Positions 8,586-16,801 of a DNA stretch of 64,000 nucleotides are shown piece after piece. The stretch's first letter is position 1, and each line of letters begins with the position of its first letter. The stretch is from an uncultured Sphingomonadaceae bacterium. Its GTDB lineage: Bacteria; Pseudomonadota; Alphaproteobacteria; Sphingomonadales; Sphingomonadaceae. The position numbers and the translations under genes are program-made. The stretch covers positions 310,001 through 374,000 of the forward strand of contig CANMWO010000002.1 in the NCBI GenBank assembly GCA_947501695.1. The letters run 5' to 3'. Below the pieces are notes generated by a model. It made no database searches. It was not told where the DNA came from and saw only the letters and a program-made list of their open reading frames with translations.

Positions 8586-11035
8586 TATGCGTCCTCCTGC
8601 TCAAGTTTGGCGACCGTTAAGAACTCTTCTGGTGCTACCCGGATGGCCGCACCAGTTGGACAAGCGCGGACGCAGGCGGGACCACCTTTAATGCCAGCGC
8701 ACATATCGCATTTGATCGCTTTTTTGGGTTTCTCGACAGCTGGGTCGCTATTATCGGAAACCCATTTTTTGTCAGCTTCGCCAGGACCAGGGCCAAAGCC
8801 AAAGAGTAGCCAGTTAAGAATTCCGGGTTTTTCTGGTGGCACTTTGTCCATGCGAATCACGCCATAGGGGCAATAGCGCTGGCAATTACCGCAGCCAATG
8901 CAAGTGTCGTCGATAAACACTTCACCGTCGGGACCACGATGGATCGCGTCTGGCGGACAGTCGGACATGCAATGCGGATGCTCGCAATGACGGCAACTGG
9001 TAGGAACATGAAGATGCGCATAGGTACGCCCGGCCTCTCGGTCGAGACGGGACAGTCCTTCATGGCTGTCCGCACAGGCCTTCTCGCAATTGTCACAACC
9101 GACGCAGAGATTTTCGTCGATAAGAAGCACATCGGTCGCTTCGCCAATGCCATTGTCGACGAGGAAATTGGCGACACCGGAATAATAATCGACAACACCG
9201 GAAAAACTGTCTTTCTTGGCTTCGATAAAGGCGTTGACATCCTGCCGTGCGGCCATGTCTTTCTTGGCGCGACGAAGCAGATCGGGATGGGCGTCGAGCA
9301 CTTTCTTAAACGCATCACCCTGAATTTTGATCACTTCGGATTTAATCGCGGCCTTCACCGTTGCCGTACGCATACCGCCAGCAATAAGGGTCATCTCGCC
9401 GACATAGGAACCGGCTGGCAGGTAGGATAGAAACACCGGCTTGCCGCCAATTTCCTTTTCAACCACCATAGACCCGACGCGGATCACATAGATGTCATTG
9501 CCATCATCGCCTTCGTTGATAATCGCTTCGCCCGCGCGGACGTTCATAATCTCGCTGGTTTCAACCGCTTCGACTATATCTTCCTTGGTCAGGCCAGAGC
9601 CGAACATTTGCAGCAATTGCCGTTCGGTCGAAATGCGCGTGATCGCGCGCTTCGCAGCAGGCACAGAGGCCTGCAATTTCAGCGCAGCCGTTCGCGAAAC
9701 TTCAATCGCAATCATGTCTTCCGCCGCCCGAATGGTTGCACCGCGGCGGCGACCGGAGATTAGACCGACCTCGCCAAAGATAGACCCTTCTTCAATCGGA
9801 ATGACTTTCGAGCTGTCGTTCGGATCAATCTCGACCAGCACCGAGCCTTGAGCAATCGTGAATAGCGATGATCCGGGATCATTGCGTTCAAAAATCATCT
9901 CGCCATTACGATAGGCCAGCGGCTCACTATCGAGCATGAACTCGCGCATCTGCAAGGGGGATAGGTCGTTGAGGATGGTCACTTTCTCGCGGAAAAATTC
10001 GAGCCATTCTTCAACCGACTTGCCGCCAGGAAGCCCTGCAAATTTCTTCTCAAGAATCGGTTCATCGGCAGGCTTCAGTTCTTTATTGCCGTTGATAAAC
10101 TCAATGACATCATAGCCTTGGTTCATGCAATGCTTGATCAGCGGATATCCAGCCAGCGCGCCGATTACATAGATGCCCTTTTTGGTACTTTCAAAAGCAG
10201 GCGTCAGCTTGGGATAAGCCTCACGATCTTCGCTGGTAAATTCTATCCCGCATTCTTCAACAAATTTGCGCGGCGGGGCGGAACCCATGCGGGCGATGAT
10301 GCGATTGCAGGGGATTGTTTCCTGACCGTCACGAGTCTCGAGGATCAGCTCGCCATCTTTCACTTCCGCCGGTGTAGTCTCGTTGCGGATCATCACCTTG
10401 CCTTGTTCGCCCGCTTCCATCAGCAGCTTCACATTGGCCTTTTTCGCTCGGGCAAATTCGGCCGAACGGTTGAGGATGGTCACAATATTATTCTGTGCAG
10501 CATCGGCAGCCAACCCAAGTGCATTCTCGATTCCTGCATCACCTGAACCGATGACCGTAATATGCTCATCATAATATTCGCCGGGATCGTCCAGCTGATA
10601 TTGAACCAATTTATTGTCGCCTCCAGGGCAGCGCATCAGATTGGGGTTGCCCTGCGTTCCGATCGCCATGACGATGGTTTCCGCAAGGACTGTGTCGCCA
10701 TTTTTCAAGGTAATAGTGAAGTTGCCTTCTTCCCCCTCAATCTTCACCGGTTCGGCGTTATACTGGACGTTGACGCCGCAAACTTCGGTTTGCTTGTCCC
10801 ATGTGCCCAAAATAGCTTCGCGCTTGCCAGCATCAAAATCCATATCCGAACGCAGCACCAACTGGCTGGGCGTCGCCATGACATGCTTGCCTTTTTGATA
10901 TTTGTAGATCGTATCAGAAAGATGATCGGTCTTTTCGAGCAGCACATGTTTCAATTTTAACTGCGCAGCACGGCCAGCGGCACTCATGCCTGCCGGACCA
11001 GATCCCACGATCACTACTCGGAATTTATCAGCCAC
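8585..11035 (-). CDS. FAD/NAD(P) oxidoreductase - two cNMP-binding domains - four [4Fe-4S] fusion
   Basis: A three-module 816-residue cytosolic protein. Residues 1-320 are a two-dinucleotide-fold flavoprotein (GSGPAG at 11-16, GSGDAG at 163-168) like thioredoxin-reductase/YpdA relatives but without a CxxC redox disulfide. Residues about 360-470 and 475-595 are two cyclic-nucleotide-binding domains; both keep the phosphate-cassette Gly-Glu (421-422, 546-547) and the Arg of RxAT (431, 556). Residues 640-800 hold four ferredoxin-type Cys clusters (C644, C681, C712 and C776 onward), as in DmsB/HycB electron-transfer subunits. The GTG start at 11035 follows a GGGGGG ribosome site. First gene of a four-gene operon. 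It likely moves electrons between a pyridine nucleotide and the membrane partner under cyclic-nucleotide control; modules are seen, direction and partner inferred. Confidence 0.88.
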   Translation of the reverse strand: MADKFRVVIVGSGPAGMSAAGRAAQLKLKHVLLEKTDHLSDTIYKYQKGKHVMATPSQLVLRSDMDFDAGKREAILGTWDKQTEVCGVNVQYNAEPVKIEGEEGNFTITLKNGDTVLAETIVMAIGTQGNPNLMRCPGGDNKLVQYQLDDPGEYYDEHITVIGSGDAGIENALGLAADAAQNNIVTILNRSAEFARAKKANVKLLMEAGEQGKVMIRNETTPAEVKDGELILETRDGQETIPCNRIIARMGSAPPRKFVEECGIEFTSEDREAYPKLTPAFESTKKGIYVIGALAGYPLIKHCMNQGYDVIEFINGNKELKPADEPILEKKFAGLPGGKSVEEWLEFFREKVTILNDLSPLQMREFMLDSEPLAYRNGEMIFERNDPGSSLFTIAQGSVLVEIDPNDSSKVIPIEEGSIFGEVGLISGRRRGATIRAAEDMIAIEVSRTAALKLQASVPAAKRAITRISTERQLLQMFGSGLTKEDIVEAVETSEIMNVRAGEAIINEGDDGNDIYVIRVGSMVVEKEIGGKPVFLSYLPAGSYVGEMTLIAGGMRTATVKAAIKSEVIKIQGDAFKKVLDAHPDLLRRAKKDMAARQDVNAFIEAKKDSFSGVVDYYSGVANFLVDNGIGEATDVLLIDENLCVGCDNCEKACADSHEGLSRLDREAGRTYAHLHVPTSCRHCEHPHCMSDCPPDAIHRGPDGEVFIDDTCIGCGNCQRYCPYGVIRMDKVPPEKPGILNWLLFGFGPGPGEADKKWVSDNSDPAVEKPKKAIKCDMCAGIKGGPACVRACPTGAAIRVAPEEFLTVAKLEQEDA

Positions 11036-11313
11036 GCGCTATTATTCCCCCCTTTTACTGTATCAGTCCAACGCTCCCTCATGCGTTTTTACAGACCAAT
11101 GCAGTAGTTTTTTTGGCTTAAGCGCGACCCCAAAAGACTTCACTTACCAGCATCTTACCAAAAAGCTTTTGATAAGCCAGTGGAAAATATCACAGTTTAG
11201 GCTACCGCTTAGACTATCGACATAGAGCAACAAAATACTTGTCAAAGCGACACAGATTACGACAATGCAAAGCGATCACCCGGGTTGCACCAATTGAGGA
11301 ATGAGTTTTAGAC
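11036..11313. promoter_or_regulatory. divergent promoter region of the redox operon and the TPR gene
   Basis: A 278-bp AT-richer gap between divergent starts that must hold both promoters. I looked for an FNR/FixK box (TTGAT-N4-ATCAA) or a Crp-type TGTGA-N6-TCACA palindrome and found no convincing match. A near-palindrome around AAAAGCTTTT (11162-11171) is visible. No gene is apparent. Confidence 0.45.
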
Positions 11314-12309
11314 ATGAGCGAGCCAGAACAACCTGCACAACCCGCAAAAAAATCAAACGGCAACATTAGCCGTATCGCCTTGATATTGGCAGCAATTTTA
11401 GCCGTCGGCGCAGTCGGTGTGCAGGTCTATCGCAGCATGGATGCCGGGAGTTCGAGCGATAGCACCGGTCCAGAAGTAGCCGCTGGCGAGACCGAACAAG
11501 CCCCCAGCGTCGATGAAGTCATCGCCGGGCTAGAGAAAAAACTACAGGATGATCCCAAGGATGCCGAAAGCTGGCGGATGCTAGGCTGGAGCTATTTCGA
11601 GACCCAGAAATTTGCCGAATCCGCTACCGCTATGAAACGCGCGACTACACTCGATCCCAAGAATCCAGAATATTGGTCGATGCTGGGTGAGGCGCTGGTC
11701 ATGGCTAGCGATGGTCAGCAAGTCCCTGCCGATGCCGCCGACGCGTTTAAAAAAGCTCTTGCTCTAGACAAGACAGATCCACGCGCGCGCTATTTCCTGG
11801 CGGTACAAAAAGATATTTCAGGCGACCATCAGGGCGCGATTAATGACTGGTTCGCTTTGCTCGAAGACACGCCCGCCGATGCGCCTTATGCCGGAGATAT
11901 CCGAAGGGTTATCGGGCAGGTGGCCGAGAAAGAGAATATCGACGTCGCTGCACGCCTCGCCAAAGTCGCGCCCGCAGCACCCACCGGCGGGATATCCACT
12001 GACGGCCCGCAAGTTGCAACCGCAGCGATTCCCGGTCCCAGCCGTGAGCAGATGCAGGACGCCGCTGCCTTGCCCGCTGGCCAGCAGGAAGCGATGATCG
12101 CCAATATGGTCGATGGACTCGACAAACGACTCCAATCCGAACCCAATGATGCCAACGGCTGGATCATGCTGATGCGCAGTCGTCAGCAATTGGGTCAAAC
12201 GGTCAAAGCCAAAAAGGCATTGGCTGACGGACTGGCCGCATTCAAAAATGATGGCGCAGAGGCGAAGCGGATCAGAGAGGCTGGAATGGCGTTAGGTGTT
12301 GGGGGATAG
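11314..12309 (+). CDS. membrane-anchored TPR protein, CcmI/CycH-like
   Basis: A protein of 331 residues: a short Pro/Gln/Lys-rich cytosolic N-terminus, one membrane helix (about residues 20-38, IALILAAILAVGAVGVQVY) and periplasmic tetratricopeptide repeats. Two to three repeats are clear near residues 70-190 (ESWRMLGWSYFETQKF, EYWSMLGEALVMA, ARYFLAVQKDISGDHQ) and one more near 275-320. This layout matches the TPR module of CcmI/CycH/NrfG, which presents apocytochromes to heme lyase. Divergence from a decaheme cytochrome operon makes a helper role in multiheme maturation plausible. The other ccm genes are absent here, so it could also be a general TPR scaffold. Confidence 0.7.
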   Translation: MSEPEQPAQPAKKSNGNISRIALILAAILAVGAVGVQVYRSMDAGSSSDSTGPEVAAGETEQAPSVDEVIAGLEKKLQDDPKDAESWRMLGWSYFETQKFAESATAMKRATTLDPKNPEYWSMLGEALVMASDGQQVPADAADAFKKALALDKTDPRARYFLAVQKDISGDHQGAINDWFALLEDTPADAPYAGDIRRVIGQVAEKENIDVAARLAKVAPAAPTGGISTDGPQVATAAIPGPSREQMQDAAALPAGQQEAMIANMVDGLDKRLQSEPNDANGWIMLMRSRQQLGQTVKAKKALADGLAAFKNDGAEAKRIREAGMALGVGG

Positions 12310-12341
12310 ACCAAAGACAGCAGCGAAATTGCGTAACTTGT

Positions 12342-12929
12342 CTATTCGGCCAATCCGTCGATAAATGCGTGCACAATCGGTTCAATTTCTTCAAAATCAA
12401 ATCCCGCTTCTACTTTAAGAGCTGCGCCATCAAGCATGGAACTGACCAACTCAACCAGCGGCTGCAGAGCCAATGGCTTTATTGCACCATGTTTCAGTGC
12501 AGCCTCTAGCCCCTGCCGCAATGAGAGGCGCGTAAACCGGTCTTCAATTTCCAGAAGCTCTTTCTGACCGAGCACAGATGGCCCTTCGATCAAGATTGTT
12601 CGCGCTCGCCCCTGTGAGGTAATGGCTTTCACAAACGCGCTGGAACCAGTTTTAAGCATATCAATAAGGCTATCCGCATCTTCGGATCCACGGCTAATTT
12701 CAATGCCTACCGCCTCGCAATCCTGCTCCACTACAGCGCGAAACAGATCCTGCTTGTCCGAAAAATGATGATAGAGCGCTCCGCGAGTCACCCCCGCTGT
12801 TTTGACGATTTCAGGGGTAGATGTGGCTGCATAACCCTTTTCAACAAATAATTTTTTCCCAGCCTTAATCAAAAGCTTGCGGGTATTTTCGGTACGCTTC
12901 TGGTTGGAAATCGCCTTTTTTTCTTGCAT
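12342..12929 (-). CDS. TetR/AcrR family transcriptional regulator
   Basis: One-component repressor of 195 residues from the chosen ATG at 12929. The N-terminal helix-turn-helix is clear ([20 protein letters not shown] followed by [11 protein letters not shown]); the C-terminal ligand domain is helical and variable. A longer reading frame from 12995 would translate straight through two palindromes and is unlikely. The divergent gene at 13001 encodes a VOC protein, and both palindromes lie between the two starts, so autoregulation together with control of the VOC gene is the likely arrangement. No ligand can be named. Confidence 0.88.
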   Translation of the reverse strand: MQEKKAISNQKRTENTRKLLIKAGKKLFVEKGYAATSTPEIVKTAGVTRGALYHHFSDKQDLFRAVVEQDCEAVGIEISRGSEDADSLIDMLKTGSSAFVKAITSQGRARTILIEGPSVLGQKELLEIEDRFTRLSLRQGLEAALKHGAIKPLALQPLVELVSSMLDGAALKVEAGFDFEEIEPIVHAFIDGLAE

Positions 12930-12930
12930 A

Positions 12931-12945
12931 CATACAGCCTGTTTG
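12931..12945. promoter_or_regulatory. TetR operator 1 (imperfect palindrome)
   Basis: CATACAG-C-CTGTTTG differs from the perfect copy in the right arm and directly abuts the TetR start. Its centre is exactly 30 bp from operator 2, about three helical turns, so both sites face the same side of DNA. Confidence 0.7.
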
Positions 12946-12960
12946 TTACCTACATATTTA

Positions 12961-12975
12961 CATACAGGCTGTATG
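12961..12975. promoter_or_regulatory. TetR operator 2 (perfect palindrome)
   Basis: CATACAG-G-CTGTATG has two perfect 7-nt arms around a central base. It lies 26 bp upstream of the VOC gene start, where binding would block its promoter. Confidence 0.75.
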
Positions 12976-13000
12976 TATAAAAAGAAAGAAGGCAAAGCAA

Positions 13001-13429
13001 ATGAAAACGACCAGCTATTATCCGGTTATCCAAGTGACCGACGTGCAAGAAAGTGCCAAATTCTATATTGACAATCTGCGGTTCAAACCATTGTTCGACA
13101 GCGATTGGTATGTGCACCTGCAATCTATCGATGATGCCGGCGTCAATCTTGCGATTCTGCAATTTGATCATGAAACGATCCCCGAGCCCATGCGCCAGGA
13201 AACCAGAGGTCTAATTTTGAATTTTGAAGTTGAGGACCCGGATGCTTGGTTTGAACGGGCGCAACAAGCAAAAATGCCCATTCTCAAACCACTGCAAGAT
13301 GAAGATTTCGGCCAACGCCATTTCATCACCCATGATAATTCGGGAATTTTGATCGATATTATCAAACCGATTCAACCATCGGACGATCATGTCGCCGATT
13401 ATACCGATCCCTTAGCCATCGCCACTTGA
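13001..13429 (+). CDS. VOC (glyoxalase/bleomycin-resistance fold) family protein
   Basis: A 142-residue single-chain vicinal-oxygen-chelate protein. The start [20 protein letters not shown] and the second half [18 protein letters not shown] show the paired beta-alpha-beta modules, and [12 protein letters not shown] closes the fold. Such proteins bind a metal or sequester or modify small toxic molecules. Its ribosome site (AGAAGG, 12987-12992) is good. Control by the divergent TetR gene suggests induction by a foreign or reactive compound. A 33-codon membrane peptide follows 34 nt downstream. Substrate unknown. Confidence 0.82.
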   Translation: MKTTSYYPVIQVTDVQESAKFYIDNLRFKPLFDSDWYVHLQSIDDAGVNLAILQFDHETIPEPMRQETRGLILNFEVEDPDAWFERAQQAKMPILKPLQDEDFGQRHFITHDNSGILIDIIKPIQPSDDHVADYTDPLAIAT

Positions 13430-13463
13430 TATCTTCACTTCAAGCCAATCAAAGGAAAAAACC

Positions 13464-13565
13464 ATGACCAATCACAAACAAAAATATGCTGCCATTTATG
13501 CGCTGATTACAACCGTGACCATTTTGACATTTATCCCCGGAATAATGACAGCGTCTTTCGCCTGA
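13464..13565 (+). CDS. 33-residue single-pass membrane peptide
   Basis: Small frame with a good purine-rich ribosome site (AAAGGAAAAA at 13451-13460) ahead of ATG. It has a charged N-terminus (MTNHKQKY) followed by one hydrophobic stretch (AAIYALITTVTILTFIPGIM) and a short polar tail. It lies 34 nt after the VOC gene and so should be in the same TetR-controlled transcript. It resembles many uncharacterised small inner-membrane proteins; a regulatory or accessory role to the VOC protein is guesswork. Confidence 0.5.
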   Translation: MTNHKQKYAAIYALITTVTILTFIPGIMTASFA

Positions 13566-13799
13566 TCGGCCGGATGAGACTGGGATGGCAATGGGTGTTG
13601 GAGGATAGTCAATTATGGGCGGCGGCTAACCAGAGAAGATTCCAGCTTTCGTTGGAATGAAGGCCGTTTTTGCTAAATAATTCTGTTCAACACAGCATCA
13701 AAAAATCGCGCAAAGACACTAAACAGCCAAGTTGTTCCTCATCGACGGCTTTGTGCCTTCGCGTGATCTCCCCCCAAAGCTATAAGGTCTAATTCATTC
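13566..13799. other. intergenic region between the small membrane ORF and ompW
   Basis: 234 bp between convergent genes. It holds a small hairpin (TTCCA...TGGAA at 13640-13656) and an AGCTATA/TATAGCT inverted repeat reaching the ompW stop. Neither has a convincing T-run. No gene seen. Confidence 0.4.
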
Positions 13800-14468
13800 C
13801 TATAGCTTAATGCCTAGACCAACACCGACCACGATCGGATCAAGATTAATCTTCACGCGCTGCGTCCCGGCATCGGTTGTGCGCAGGCTCGCAGTGGTAT
13901 CGATATCGAGATATTTGACATCGAAGTTCAGTGAAATCCGGTCGTTAAGCGGAATATCCATTCCCGCCTGCAGCGCCCAACCGAAGCTGCTTTTCAAGCT
14001 CACATCCGTTTCGCCAACCGCAGCTTCCAAATCCCGCGTCGCCTTTTCATTATAGAAAATCGTGTAGTTTACGCCGGCGCCTACATAGGGGCGGATCGCG
14101 GCATCAGGAGCAAAATGATATTGTGCCGTCAGGGTTGGCGGCAATACCCAGGTTTTGGCCAGGCGGCCAATGCTACCGGTCGTTCCGGTGACACCGCTGG
14201 CGCTGTGCTTGGTGGTGGCAGCGATCAGCTCGAAGCCGATATTATCTGTCGCCATATAGGTAATGTCGAATTCCGGCGCGGGGCTGTTATCCACGCTGAC
14301 CTGCTCACCGGGAAAAGCGGGCAGGATCGAACTGCTTTCTTCACTCGGCATCACGTTGATAACCCGGGCGCGCAGCAATATATCGCCTTTTTCAGCAAAG
14401 GCCGGAACCGAGATGATAGCCATGCCCGACACCGCTGCGAAGGCGAGAAATTTTGTCGTTTTACACAT
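13800..14468 (-). CDS. ompW: outer membrane protein OmpW
   Basis: Small eight-strand barrel of 222 residues. After the signal peptide (AAVSGMAIISVPAFA) the mature start GDILLRARVINVMPSEES is the OmpW signature. Further marks are FDITYMATDNIGFELIAATTKH, LPPTLTAQYHF, IRPYVGAGVNYTIFY and the amphipathic C-terminal strand (VVGVGLGIKL). OmpW proteins form narrow hydrophobic channels and respond to oxygen and stress state. A perfect FNR-type box lies about 90 bp upstream. It is convergent with the VOC-linked small ORF and transcribed away from amn. Identity is firm. Confidence 0.93.
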   Translation of the reverse strand: MCKTTKFLAFAAVSGMAIISVPAFAEKGDILLRARVINVMPSEESSSILPAFPGEQVSVDNSPAPEFDITYMATDNIGFELIAATTKHSASGVTGTTGSIGRLAKTWVLPPTLTAQYHFAPDAAIRPYVGAGVNYTIFYNEKATRDLEAAVGETDVSLKSSFGWALQAGMDIPLNDRISLNFDVKYLDIDTTASLRTTDAGTQRVKINLDPIVVGVGLGIKL

Positions 14469-14550
14469 TGGAAAAATCCTTCTTACTTAGTCCCCAATGG
14501 TGGTTAGGGAAGGTAAGAAGAGCTCGCATTGATCCATCGCAACATTGCAG

Positions 14551-14564
14551 TTGATCTGAATCAA
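14551..14564. promoter_or_regulatory. FNR/Anr/FixK-type box
   Basis: TTGAT-CTGA-ATCAA is a perfect match to the consensus TTGAT-N4-ATCAA. Its centre is 89 bp upstream of the ompW start, consistent with an activator site given a leader of some 45-50 nt. E. coli ompW is a known FNR target. No clear -10 element was seen. Confidence 0.65.
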
Positions 14565-14588
14565 GGGAGCAGGATTTTTACTTGGTGA

Positions 14589-16046
14589 TCACCGAAAAAG
14601 AGGTTCGCCAAAGCTGCGTAATTTACGACTATGCAGCGTCCCAGCATCCGCTTCCTTCGCCAGCAGATCGATGGTCCGCAATCCGATGGCAAGATGCTGT
14701 CCTACCCGTTCCTGATAGAAGGCATCAGCCATGCCGGGCAGCTTGATCTCACCATGAAGCGGCTTGTCGGACGCACATAGCAATGTCCCATAAGGCACGC
14801 GATAACGATAGCCGTTGGCAGCGACGGTCGCCGATTCCATATCGATGGCAATCGCACGCGACTGGTTCAGCCGCTTGGCTATTTGCTCAAAGCGCAATTC
14901 CCAGTTGCGGTCGCCCGTCGTTACAACGGTACCCGTGCGCAAATGCTGTTTGAGCTGTGATTGGTCAATGCCTGTTTCTTCCTGCACAGCCTTGGTCAAC
15001 GCCAATTGAACTTCCGCAATTGTCGGCAAGGGTATGCTTGGCGGCAAAACATCGTCGAGAACATTGTCGTCACGGAGATACGCATGGGCGAGAACATAAT
15101 CGCCAAGCCTTTGCGTCCGGCGCAACGCACCACAGTGACCTATCATCAACCAGACATGCGGGCGCAAGACGGCGAGGTGATCGGTAATTGTCTTCGCATT
15201 GGACGGGCCGACTCCCATATTCACCAGCGTAACGCCGGGGCTGCCATCCTTGCGGACCAGATGATAGGCCGGCATTTGCGGTGGCTTAGCAATGGGTGGG
15301 CAAGATGGTTTGCCATCCGCGCCGGTAATCCGGTTACCCGGTTCGACGAGCATTTCGGCTTTGCCTGCCTTCACCTCTTCCAGACCGAATTCGATAAACT
15401 CGTCAACATAACGCTGATAATTTGTGAACAGGATGAAGGGTTGGAAATATTCTGGATCGGTCGCGCAATAGTGGCGGATACGGTGCAGCGAATAATCGAC
15501 GCGCTCGGCGGTAAATAAAGACAGCGCGCTATCGACATCATCCTGAAAAATCTGCCCGCCATCTACAATTTCGTCATTGGTCTTGACGAGATTGGGGGTG
15601 TGGAAATGGTTGGGCAACGCGTCCTTACGCTCTCTGTCGAGCCCACCAGCGGCATTTTCAATCGCAAATGCCAGCGGGATCGGCGTATCAGAAAGACCGA
15701 CATGGATTTTTGCAGTGAAGATGCGATTGATCCGCTCCAGCTGATCTAACAAATAGCTGCGATAGAGCGTTGGTTGGCTGATTGTTGTGCTGTAGCAGTT
15801 GATGTCCGAAATACGACCAGATGCCAAATTGCTGGTTTCCGTTGCCTGAGCAGCGGGAATCTCTACCGAAATCATCGGATAGACGCCTTGTTCGCGGTCA
15901 CCATCGGACAGATCGCCCTTTGCATAGCGGGCAAAACGTGCGGTGATCAGTTCAATTTGTTCTTGGTAGAGTTTTTCGAGAAGAGCGATCGCCTCAGTTG
16001 GACTGTCGCATAGCGCCAAGGATTGGCGTGGGGAAGAAGTTGTCAT
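14589..16046 (-). CDS. amn: AMP nucleosidase
   Basis: Splits AMP to adenine and ribose-5-phosphate, setting adenylate levels. The 485-residue length equals that of E. coli Amn (about 484). The N-terminal domain is AMN-specific; the C-terminal nucleoside-phosphorylase-like domain shows VTLVNMGVGPSNAKTITDHL, MIGHCGALRRTQRLGDYVLA, the acidic AIDMESATVAANGYRYRVPY that binds ribose, and CASDKPLHGEIKLPG. The ATG at 16046 has a GGAG ribosome site. It follows the ATP12 gene by 56 nt on the same strand and may be the tail of that long operon or have its own promoter. Confidence 0.95.
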   Translation of the reverse strand: MTTSSPRQSLALCDSPTEAIALLEKLYQEQIELITARFARYAKGDLSDGDREQGVYPMISVEIPAAQATETSNLASGRISDINCYSTTISQPTLYRSYLLDQLERINRIFTAKIHVGLSDTPIPLAFAIENAAGGLDRERKDALPNHFHTPNLVKTNDEIVDGGQIFQDDVDSALSLFTAERVDYSLHRIRHYCATDPEYFQPFILFTNYQRYVDEFIEFGLEEVKAGKAEMLVEPGNRITGADGKPSCPPIAKPPQMPAYHLVRKDGSPGVTLVNMGVGPSNAKTITDHLAVLRPHVWLMIGHCGALRRTQRLGDYVLAHAYLRDDNVLDDVLPPSIPLPTIAEVQLALTKAVQEETGIDQSQLKQHLRTGTVVTTGDRNWELRFEQIAKRLNQSRAIAIDMESATVAANGYRYRVPYGTLLCASDKPLHGEIKLPGMADAFYQERVGQHLAIGLRTIDLLAKEADAGTLHSRKLRSFGEPLFR

Positions 16047-16102
16047 GTAGTCTCCGTTTACAGTTAAAGGCCTGTACCGGAAAATGCGGCAAAAGGGAAA
16101 AA

Positions 16103-16801
16103 CTAACTGCGTGAAAGTTTCAAAAACTGCACAGCAGCGTTAAATTCCGCCTGTTTGATTGCGCGGGTTGCAACAGCCAGATCATCGCAGCCCCATTGCT
16201 CTTCCTGCCAGAGCTCTTCCAGATTCATCAAGGGCCAGAGCGTATCCGCATCAAATGAACCCTCCACGAGCGCCAAGACCGCGACTAAAGATCCCGCGAG
16301 CCCAACTAGCGATAGCATCGCGGCTATCGTAAAATCATCCTGCGCTTTGACCGCTTCGCCAAGACGTGAAATTGCCTCATCGGACTGAGATTTATGCATG
16401 ATGCCGTAAGTCAGCACAAAGCTCACATCATAGCGCTGGCGCGCCCAATCCAAAAGCGGGTCCCATTTTTCCGCCTGATGATCAGCCAGAGCTTGCTGGC
16501 TATCGTCTCCGCGATAATAGAGCATGTCGCTGTCGGCAAAAGCGGCGATGCGGTTGATAATCCGGTCCCGTTCATGCGCCACTTGGTCCAGCGCGCCTTG
16601 GGCCAGAGCGGTTAGTGGCATGGTGACAGGATCAATATCGTCTCCCTGTGCAGCCCATTCCCCGGCTATTGCCTCGGCCAGCGCAATTGTTGGCACATCC
16701 ATTAAATTACGGGCCGGTGTTTTAATGGGCCTACCGTCCAACTCAATCGCGAAGCCCTTATCGGTAGTTACGCAAGCGGCTTGCTTATAGAATCTTTTCA
16801 T
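16103..16801 (-). CDS. ATP12 family F1-ATPase assembly chaperone
   Basis: Assembly factor of 232 residues for the F1 alpha subunit, homologous to mitochondrial Atp12. The recognisable start is MKRFYKQAACVTTDKGFAIE with the substrate-like GRPIKTPARN, then IAGEWAAQGDDIDPVTMPLT and the MLYYRGDDSQQALADHQAEKWDPLL block. The start is set at 16801, because upstream codons to 16873 are out-of-family basic sequence overlapping the previous gene. The resulting overlap with the membrane protein gene is 17 nt. Strong family assignment. Confidence 0.9.
   Translation of the reverse strand: MKRFYKQAACVTTDKGFAIELDGRPIKTPARNLMDVPTIALAEAIAGEWAAQGDDIDPVTMPLTALAQGALDQVAHERDRIINRIAAFADSDMLYYRGDDSQQALADHQAEKWDPLLDWARQRYDVSFVLTYGIMHKSQSDEAISRLGEAVKAQDDFTIAAMLSLVGLAGSLVAVLALVEGSFDADTLWPLMNLEELWQEEQWGCDDLAVATRAIKQAEFNAAVQFLKLSRS

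Noticed and set aside
11162-11182. FNR or Crp site in the redox operon promoter region
   Set aside because: The best match (TTGATAAGCCAGTG) has only one half-site; not good enough to claim.
12930-12995. Longer TetR N-terminus
   Set aside because: Would translate through both operator palindromes and come within 6 bp of the divergent gene start.
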